A stretch of DNA of 64,000 nt from contig NZ_JAVQHL010000003.1 of NCBI RefSeq assembly GCF_032670585.1, forward strand, positions 186,001 to 250,000. Direction: 5' to 3'. This document shows, one piece after another, positions 58,547-64,000 of the stretch. The notes under the pieces were generated by a model. It had not been told where the DNA came from. It made no database searches and worked only from the letters and a program-made list of their open reading frames with translations. The translations under genes were made by a program, and so were the position numbers. This stretch comes from Ostreiculturibacter nitratireducens (GTDB lineage Bacteria > Pseudomonadota > Alphaproteobacteria > Rhodobacterales > Rhodobacteraceae). Position 1 is the stretch's first letter; every line of letters starts with the position of its first letter.

Positions 58547-58665
58547 TCGGCGGCGCCCGCACAAGAGCGCAGCTCTAGACCCGACTTTTGAACGTTACAT
58601 GAACATTGCCCGGTCGCACTGCCACCTTTGTGTCAATTCCATCACGCAGATGTCAGAGGCCGCGA

Positions 58666-59700
58666 TCAGCCCCTGAGAGCAGCCAGAAGCGCCTCCATGT
58701 CGGCCGGCAGGGGGGAGGCGAAGTCCAGCCGCTCGCCCGTCACGGGATGGGTGAAACCCAGGGTCGCGGCGTGCAGCGCCTGGCGCGGGAAGGCGGCGGC
58801 GGCTTCCGCGCCGCGCTCGCCCACGGCAGCGGGCGAAAGCTTCCGCCGCCCGCCATAGACCGGGTCTCCGATCAGCCCGTGGCCGCAGTGCGCGAGGTGC
58901 ACCCGGATCTGGTGCGTCCGCCCGGTTTCAAGCCAGCATTCGACCAGCGCGGCGGCGGGCGGATGGCCGAAACCTTCCAGCACCTTCACCCGCGTCACGG
59001 CGTGCCGCCCGCCCTCGAATGTCACGGCCTGCCTCTGCCGATCCGTCCGATGCCGCCCGATCCCGGTGGCGATGCGGATCACGCCTCCCGGCTCGAAGCT
59101 CACGCCGCGGACGCCGTGGAGCCTCGGATCGGCGGCGTCCGGCACGCCGTGCACCACGGCGTAGTAATGGCGCGTGACGGTATGCGCCTCGAACTGCGCG
59201 GCGAGCCCGTGGTGTGCCCGGTCCGACTTCGCGACGACCAGAAGACCCGATGTTTCCTTGTCGATCCGGTGCACGATGCCTGGGCGAAGCTCCCCGCCGA
59301 TCCCTGAAAGGCTCGCGCCGCAATGGTGCAGGAGCGCGTTGACGAGCGTCCCTTCCCTTGAACCCGGCGCGGGGTGGACGACCATTCCCGCCGGCTTGTC
59401 GATCACGATGAGGTCGCCATCCTCCCAGACGACGTTCAGCGGAATATTCTCCGCCGCCGTCTCCACCGGTTCCGGGGCGCCCAGCGCGATCTCGAATACC
59501 TCGCCTTCGGCGACACGCGCCTTGGCATCGGTCACGGTCACGCCCTCGCGCGAGACAGCGCCTTCCGCCAGAAGCTTCGCGATCCGCGACCGCGACAGGG
59601 CCGCCTCCTCTGGCACATCGCGCGCCAGCGCCTTATCAAGGCGTTCAGGCGGGGCCTCCCCGATCACGACGCGAAGGATACGATTTTCCTTGTCCGACAC
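58666..59700 (-). CDS. RluA/RluD-family pseudouridine synthase
   Basis: Ribosomal RNA pseudouridine synthase of 344 residues. An N-terminal S4 domain (ERLDKALARDV, SRSRIAKLLAEGAVSREG) precedes the catalytic domain, with the nucleophile Asp in HRIDKETSGLLVVAKSD, RHYYAVVHGVP, and the C-terminal RTHQIRVHLAHCGHGLIGDPVYG. Best fits RluD (23S helix 69) but RluC is not excluded. The GTG at 59700 gives MSDKENRILRVVIGEAPP. The start overlaps the divergent DUF6476 TTG start by 11 bp. Confidence 0.92.
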   Translation of the reverse strand: MSDKENRILRVVIGEAPPERLDKALARDVPEEAALSRSRIAKLLAEGAVSREGVTVTDAKARVAEGEVFEIALGAPEPVETAAENIPLNVVWEDGDLIVIDKPAGMVVHPAPGSREGTLVNALLHHCGASLSGIGGELRPGIVHRIDKETSGLLVVAKSDRAHHGLAAQFEAHTVTRHYYAVVHGVPDAADPRLHGVRGVSFEPGGVIRIATGIGRHRTDRQRQAVTFEGGRHAVTRVKVLEGFGHPPAAALVECWLETGRTHQIRVHLAHCGHGLIGDPVYGGRRKLSPAAVGERGAEAAAAFPRQALHAATLGFTHPVTGERLDFASPLPADMEALLAALRG

Positions 59701-60010
59701 CGACGATCCCCAGCAGGAGCCGGAACTTCCGCCCGACCTGCGCTTCCTCAAGATACTGGTCGCCACGCTCGCGGGGACCATGATCCTCGGCCTCATAGCG
59801 ATCGTCACGCTGATTGTCATCCGCTTCCCCGCCGCGATGGAGGCGAGGCCGGAGCTTCCGGCAGAGATCACCCTGCCCGAGGGCGAAACCGCCTCCGCCG
59901 TCACGTTCGGGAAGGGCTGGTATGCCGTGGTCACCGGAGAAGGTGACGAGATCCTGATCTTCGACGCGCGCACCGGCGCCCTGCGCCAGCGCGTTCCGGT
60001 CGGCAACTAG
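59690..60010 (+). CDS. DUF6476-like single-pass membrane protein
   Basis: A 106-residue protein with an acidic N-terminus (SDTDDPQQEPELPPDLRFLK), one transmembrane helix (ILVATLAGTMILGLIAIVTL, about residues 22-41) and a short beta-rich exported domain (GWYAVVTGEGDEILIFDART). The pattern fits a family restricted to Rhodobacterales. The only sensible start is TTG at 59690, which overlaps the GTG of the opposite-strand pseudouridine synthase gene. Confidence 0.78.
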   Translation: MSDTDDPQQEPELPPDLRFLKILVATLAGTMILGLIAIVTLIVIRFPAAMEARPELPAEITLPEGETASAVTFGKGWYAVVTGEGDEILIFDARTGALRQRVPVGN

Positions 60011-60084
60011 GCTTTCCGCAGCCTTGCATCCTGCCCGCTCGCGCCCTCAGACCGCCGGCTGATCGCGCCCGCCGGGCAGACGCC

Positions 60085-61509
60085 TCAATGCGCGATCATG
60101 ACGTGGCGGACTGCCGTGTAGTCCTCCAGTGCGTACATCGACATGTCCTTGCCGTAGCCCGATTGCTTCAGCCCGCCGTGCGGCATCTCGTTGACCAGCA
60201 TGAAGTGCGTGTTGATCCAGGTGCAGCCGTACTGCAGCCGCGCGGCCGTCTCCAGGGCCCGGCCAACGTCCTTCGTCCAGACCGAGGAGGCGAGGCCGTA
60301 GTCGCTGTCGTTCGCCCAGGCCACCGCCTCGTCGACATCGGCGAACCGCGTGACGGAGACGACGGGCCCGAAGACCTCGCGCCGCACGATTTCGTCCGTC
60401 TGCTGCGCGCCCGCGACGACCGTCGGCTGGTAGTAGAAGCCCGGCCCCTCATGCACCGACCCGCCTGTCGTGATCTCGACATGGTTCAGTTCGGACGCCC
60501 GTTGCACGAAGCTCGCCACCCGGTCGCGCTGGCGCTGGGAGATCAACGGCGGGATCTCGTTCATCGTGTCGTCGGACTGCGCATAGGCGATGGAGGAGGC
60601 AGCGGCGGTCAGGTCAGCCACGAGGTTGTCGTAGACCTTCGCCCCCGCGTAGACGCGGCAGGCCGCCGTGCAGTCCTGCCCCGCGTTGTAGAAGGAAAAC
60701 GCGCGCAAGCCCTCCACGACGCGACCGATATCGGCGTCGTCGAAGACGACGACGGGCGCCTTGCCTCCCAGTTCCAGATGCGTCCGCTTCACCGTCTTCG
60801 ACGCGGCAAGCAGCATCTTCTTCCCCGTCGCAACGTCCCCGGTCAGGGAGATCATGTCGACGCCCGGATGGTTGACGAGCGTGTTGCCGACCGAGCCGCC
60901 CTGCCCGACGATCACGTTGACAACGCCCTCGGGCAGCACGTCCGCGAGGATCCTCGCGAGCTTCAGCGCCGTGAGCGGCGTCTGCTCGGACGGCTTCATC
61001 ACGATGGTATTGCCGCCCGCGATCGCCGGGGCGAGCTTCCAGGCCATCATCATCAGGGGATAGTTCCAGGGCGCGATGGAGGCGACGACCCCGATCGGAT
61101 CGCGCCGGATCATCGAGGTATGCCCCTCCATGTATTCCCCCGCGACGGCCCCGTGCATGTTCCGGACCGCCCCGGCGAAGTAGCGGAAGCAATCCACGAT
61201 CGCCGGGATTTCGTCATTCAGCGCCGCGTTGATGGGCTTGCCGGTGTTCAGCGCCTCGAGCGTGGCGAAGCCCTCCGCCTCGGCCTCGATCCGGTCCGCG
61301 ATCTTCAGAAGGCATGCCGACCGCTCCGCCGGCGTCGTCCGCGACCAGCCCCCGAAGGCCTTGCGCGCCGCGGCAACGGCCTTGTCGATCTGCCCCGCGT
61401 TCGCCTCCGGCATGGCGACGATCGCCTCGCCGGTCCTCGGGTTCAGCACCTTCTCCTCGGTCTCGGTCCCCTTCTCGAAGGAGCCGCCGATCAGCATTTC
61501 CGTGTTCAT
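60085..61509 (-). CDS. patD: Gamma-aminobutyraldehyde dehydrogenase-like aldehyde dehydrogenase
   Basis: NAD-dependent aldehyde dehydrogenase of 474 residues, probably oxidising 4-aminobutanal from putrescine to GABA. Seen are VVASIAPWNYPLMMMAWKL, ELGGKAPVVVFDDAD with the general-base Glu (about residue 250), and AGQDCTAACRVY with the catalytic Cys (about residue 285). Association with the YdcTUV-like permeases mirrors the E. coli ydcSTUV-patD operon. Gene symbol is by that resemblance; betaine-type substrates are not excluded. Confidence 0.85.
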   Translation of the reverse strand: MNTEMLIGGSFEKGTETEEKVLNPRTGEAIVAMPEANAGQIDKAVAAARKAFGGWSRTTPAERSACLLKIADRIEAEAEGFATLEALNTGKPINAALNDEIPAIVDCFRYFAGAVRNMHGAVAGEYMEGHTSMIRRDPIGVVASIAPWNYPLMMMAWKLAPAIAGGNTIVMKPSEQTPLTALKLARILADVLPEGVVNVIVGQGGSVGNTLVNHPGVDMISLTGDVATGKKMLLAASKTVKRTHLELGGKAPVVVFDDADIGRVVEGLRAFSFYNAGQDCTAACRVYAGAKVYDNLVADLTAAASSIAYAQSDDTMNEIPPLISQRQRDRVASFVQRASELNHVEITTGGSVHEGPGFYYQPTVVAGAQQTDEIVRREVFGPVVSVTRFADVDEAVAWANDSDYGLASSVWTKDVGRALETAARLQYGCTWINTHFMLVNEMPHGGLKQSGYGKDMSMYALEDYTAVRHVMIAH

Positions 61510-61527
61510 TGGAAACCTCCCTTTCGA

Positions 61528-62334
61528 TCACTTGCCCTGCCCGGCGACGGTTTCCGTCCCTCGGGTCAGGTAATAGGCGGCGAGGATGGGCAGGAAGGTG
61601 ACCAGCACCACCACCATCGCCACGACGTTCGTCACCGGCCGCTGCCGCGGCCGCACCAGTTCCTCGAGCATCCAGATCGGCAGCGTCTGCTGCTGGCCCG
61701 CCGTGAAGGTCGTCACGATCACCTCGTCGAAGGACAGCGCGAAGGCGAGCATCCCCCCGGCCAGAAGCGCGGTCGAGATGTTCGGCAGGATCACGTGCGC
61801 GAAGGTCTGGAACCCGTTCGCGCCGAGGTCCATGGACGCCTCGACAAGGCTCGACGAAGTCCGCCGGAACCGCGCCACCGCGTTGTTGTAGACGACGACG
61901 ATGCAGAAGGTCGCGTGGCCAAGCACGATGGTCCAGAAGCTGAACGGGATGCCGCCGAGGTTGAAGGCCGAGCGCAGCGAGATCCCGGTGATGATCCCCG
62001 GCAGCGCGATCGGCAGGATCACGAGGAGCGAGATCGCCTCCCGCCCGAAGAAGCGGAACCGCGCCATCGCGGCGGCGCAGAGCGTGCCGAGGATCAGCGC
62101 GATTACCGTGGAAACCGCCGCGACCCGGACCGAGAGCGACAGGGCCTCCCACACGTCGGGCCGGTTCCAGGTGACGCCGAACCATTGCAGCGTCAGCCCC
62201 GGCGGCGGCCACTGATAGCTCTTGTCCTCGGTCGTGAAGGCATAGGCGAAGATCAGCAGGATCGGCACGTGCAGGAACAGAAGCCCCGCGGCGGCGGCGA
62301 TCTTCAGCCAGAGGGGCGCGCGATCAGAGTGCAT
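61528..62334 (-). CDS. Polyamine ABC transporter permease (YdcV/PotC-like)
   Basis: Inner-membrane permease of 268 residues with six predicted helices and the EAA loop SSLVEASMDLGANGFQTFAHV followed by ILPNISTALLAGGML. It overlaps the upstream permease gene by 11 bp and precedes the aldehyde dehydrogenase gene by 18 bp. Substrate is inferred as putrescine or spermidine. Confidence 0.92.
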   Translation of the reverse strand: MHSDRAPLWLKIAAAAGLLFLHVPILLIFAYAFTTEDKSYQWPPPGLTLQWFGVTWNRPDVWEALSLSVRVAAVSTVIALILGTLCAAAMARFRFFGREAISLLVILPIALPGIITGISLRSAFNLGGIPFSFWTIVLGHATFCIVVVYNNAVARFRRTSSSLVEASMDLGANGFQTFAHVILPNISTALLAGGMLAFALSFDEVIVTTFTAGQQQTLPIWMLEELVRPRQRPVTNVVAMVVVLVTFLPILAAYYLTRGTETVAGQGK

Positions 62335-63253
62335 CGAAGGCTCCCTGCCGCTTGGCCCACCAGAGGTAGAAGCCCATGATGATGATCGGCACGACCGCGA
62401 AGGCCGCGGCCAGCGGGATGTTCCCCGCCGTTCCCTGGTGCTGGTAGACCGCCTGCCCGATGAACCGCGCCGAGGTGCCGATGATCTGGGGGATGATGTA
62501 ATCGCCCAAGGTCAGCGAGAAGGTGAAGATCGACCCCGCGATCACTCCCGGCATGGCGAGCGGCAAGAGGACGTAGCGGAAAGTTTGCGCCGGATGCGCG
62601 CCGAGATCGCCGGACGCCTCCAGCATCGACAGCGGGACCCGCTCCAGCGACGCCTGGATCGGCAGGATCATGAACGGCATCCATACATAGAGGAAGACGA
62701 GGAACGTTCCCGTCAGGCTCGTGGACAGCGAGTTTCCCCCGACCACCGGCAGCGCGAGGTAGGCGTCCAGGAGCCACATCAGGTGCAGCTTCGTCAGCGC
62801 CCAGCTGAGGATTCCCTCCTTCGCGAGGATCAGCTTCCAGGAATAGACCTTTACGAGATAGCTCGACCACAGGGGCAGCATGACGCCGAGGTAGAACACC
62901 GCCTTCCAGGCCCCGCGCGCATACCGCGCCGCGAAATAGGCGATGGGGAAGCCGACCACGGCCGCCGCCAGCGTCACCATTGCCGCCATCGTCACGGTGC
63001 GCACGATGATGTCGAGGTTCGCGGGCGTGAAGAGTTCGCCGTAGGTCTTCAGCGTGAACTCGTACCTTATGAGGCCCGAGAACTCGTCGATCGAGAAGAA
63101 CGATTGCGCGAGCAGCGCGAAGAGCGATCCGAGGTAGATGACGCCGAGCCACAGGGCCGGCGGCAGGAGCAGCAGCGCAAGGAGAAACCGCGGCCGCCTC
63201 CATAGCGCATCCGATGCCCGCGCGAGCGGGCCGGAGGTCGCCCGCGCGCTCAT
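62324..63253 (-). CDS. Polyamine ABC transporter permease (YdcU/PotB-like)
   Basis: Inner-membrane permease of 309 residues. The EAA loop is SMLEASGDLGAHPAQTFRYVLLPLAMP-like (EASGDLGAHPAQTF, about residue 210), and at least six hydrophobic helices are visible. It starts with a 4-bp overlap after the ATPase gene and overlaps the second permease gene by 11 bp. Part of the YdcT-U-V-patD operon. Confidence 0.92.
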   Translation of the reverse strand: MSARATSGPLARASDALWRRPRFLLALLLLPPALWLGVIYLGSLFALLAQSFFSIDEFSGLIRYEFTLKTYGELFTPANLDIIVRTVTMAAMVTLAAAVVGFPIAYFAARYARGAWKAVFYLGVMLPLWSSYLVKVYSWKLILAKEGILSWALTKLHLMWLLDAYLALPVVGGNSLSTSLTGTFLVFLYVWMPFMILPIQASLERVPLSMLEASGDLGAHPAQTFRYVLLPLAMPGVIAGSIFTFSLTLGDYIIPQIIGTSARFIGQAVYQHQGTAGNIPLAAAFAVVPIIIMGFYLWWAKRQGAFDAL

Positions 63254-64000
63254 GTTCCCTCCATCAGGTGCAGGTCGCCGTCGTCCCAGGAAACCCGCAC
63301 CTCTTCGCCCTGACGCGGGACACCCGCGCCACGCGGGAGGAGCGCGGTCAGGTCCACACCCTCCATGTCCAGATGCACGCGAGTCGTCGTTCCGAGGAAC
63401 GAGGTCGCCAGAACCTTCGCCGCGCGCCCCTCGCCGCCGATCCGCACCGCCTCAGGCCTGAGGCTCGCATGCGCGCGCCGTCCGGTCAGCCGTTCCGTCA
63501 CCTCGGGCGCAAGGACGTTCGAGGAGCCGACGAAATTCGCGACGAAGGGCTTCGCCGGGCGGTTGTAGATTTCCTCCGGCGTGCCGACCTGCTCGATCCT
63601 GCCGTCGTTGAAAACCGCCACGCGGTCGGCCATCGAAAGCGCCTCGCCCTGATCGTGGGTCACGAAGACGAAGGTGATCCCGACCTTTCTCTGCAGGTCC
63701 TTCAACTCTTCCTGCATCTGCTCCCGCAGCTTGAGGTCGAGCGCGCCGAGAGGCTCGTCCAGCAGAAGGACCCGCGGCTTCATGACCAGCGCGCGGGCCA
63801 GCGCCACGCGCTGCCGCTGCCCGCCCGAAAGCTGCCCCGGCTTCCGGTCGCCGTATCCCGGCAGCTTCACCAGTTCCAGCGCCGCCTCGGCCTCGCGTCG
63901 CCGCTCATCCCTGCCCTTGCCCGCGATCCTGAGGCCGTAGGCGACATTGTCGACGACGTTCAGGTGCGGGAAGAGCGCGTAATCCTGGAAAACCGTGTTC
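63250..64000 (-). CDS. Polyamine ABC transporter ATP-binding protein (partial, N-terminus outside window)
   Basis: The 250 visible residues contain the Q-loop region VFQDYALFPHLNVVDNVAYG at the cut, the signature LSGGQRQRVALARAL, Walker B VLLLDEPLGALD, the switch His in FVTHDQGEALSMADR, and a TOBE-type C-terminal domain (ASLRPEAVRIG). Walker A lies outside the window. It is the first gene visible of the transporter operon; a binding-protein gene is expected further upstream. PotA/YdcT-like. Confidence 0.92.
   Translation of the reverse strand, partial: NTVFQDYALFPHLNVVDNVAYGLRIAGKGRDERRREAEAALELVKLPGYGDRKPGQLSGGQRQRVALARALVMKPRVLLLDEPLGALDLKLREQMQEELKDLQRKVGITFVFVTHDQGEALSMADRVAVFNDGRIEQVGTPEEIYNRPAKPFVANFVGSSNVLAPEVTERLTGRRAHASLRPEAVRIGGEGRAAKVLATSFLGTTTRVHLDMEGVDLTALLPRGAGVPRQGEEVRVSWDDGDLHLMEGT

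Noticed and set aside
60088..62379. A 763-codon plus-strand open frame
   Set aside because: Antisense to the aldehyde dehydrogenase and permease genes; Arg/His/Asp-rich shadow.

Overview
The window is high-GC chromosomal DNA of an alphaproteobacterium, most likely a Rhodobacteraceae (Roseobacter-clade) species. The evidence is the gene content and order: mreBCD-mrdA, an infA-maf-rng-yacG block next to tRNA-Phe, a DUF6476-type membrane protein, an alphaproteobacterial RpoH, several TRAP transporter genes and an FeS-type photolyase. No rRNA operon, CRISPR array or complete insertion sequence was seen.

Layout. Positions 1-3.4 kb carry the cell-shape operon mreB-mreC-mreD-mrdA on the minus strand; mrdA runs off the left edge. 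From 3.6 to 5.3 kb is leuA, preceded by a 28-codon leader peptide with seven leucine codons near its end, which looks like a leucine attenuator. From 5.4 to 10.9 kb lie an SDR gene overlapping an FeS photolyase, a secreted protein made of 18 MORN repeats, and nadE. From 10.9 to 28.0 kb is a sugar-acid region. It holds a GntR-TRAP-dehydrogenase operon divergent from uxuA-uxuB, an aminotransferase, a decayed mannose-1-phosphate guanylyltransferase pseudogene, and an aldarate/aldonate cluster. That cluster has a talarate/galactarate dehydratase, an IlvD-type dehydratase, a KdgD-type dehydratase, alpha-ketoglutaric semialdehyde dehydrogenase, an RraA-like protein and a broken TRAP permease. Its predicted products converge on 2-oxoglutarate. 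The tex gene follows.

Positions 30,642-42,183 are an integrated element of about 11.5 kb in tRNA-Phe, flanked by 41-bp direct repeats. It has a tyrosine integrase, two small AlpA-like regulators, a RepB-type primase, a RepA-like ATPase, a GIY-YIG protein, small unknown genes and a strongly foldable RNA candidate (37,166-37,310). It has no virion or conjugation genes, so it resembles a phage satellite or a small integrative element. Its cargo at the tRNA end is the most interesting unit of the window: a 73-residue protein and an 802-residue GHKL-type ATPase in one operon, with a convergent, end-overlapping DNA methyltransferase. This is a candidate restriction-like or other anti-phage defence module.

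From 42.4 to 48.6 kb is a long, tightly packed minus-strand operon-like run: hisD, UPF0262, a low-molecular-weight phosphatase, an NTF2-like protein, a GNAT acetyltransferase, a nitrilase-family hydrolase, infA, maf, rng and yacG. From 48.8 to 60 kb are pepF, a capsule-type glycan protein, a dipeptidase, an HtrA-like protease, a host-attachment family protein, a Gfo/Idh/MocA oxidoreductase, a divergent GST/LysR pair, rpoH, an RluD-type pseudouridine synthase and the DUF6476 gene. The right end (60.1-64 kb) is a putrescine/polyamine ABC transporter operon with an aminobutyraldehyde dehydrogenase; its ATPase gene runs off the window.

All calls come from reading the sequence and translations; no database search was run.
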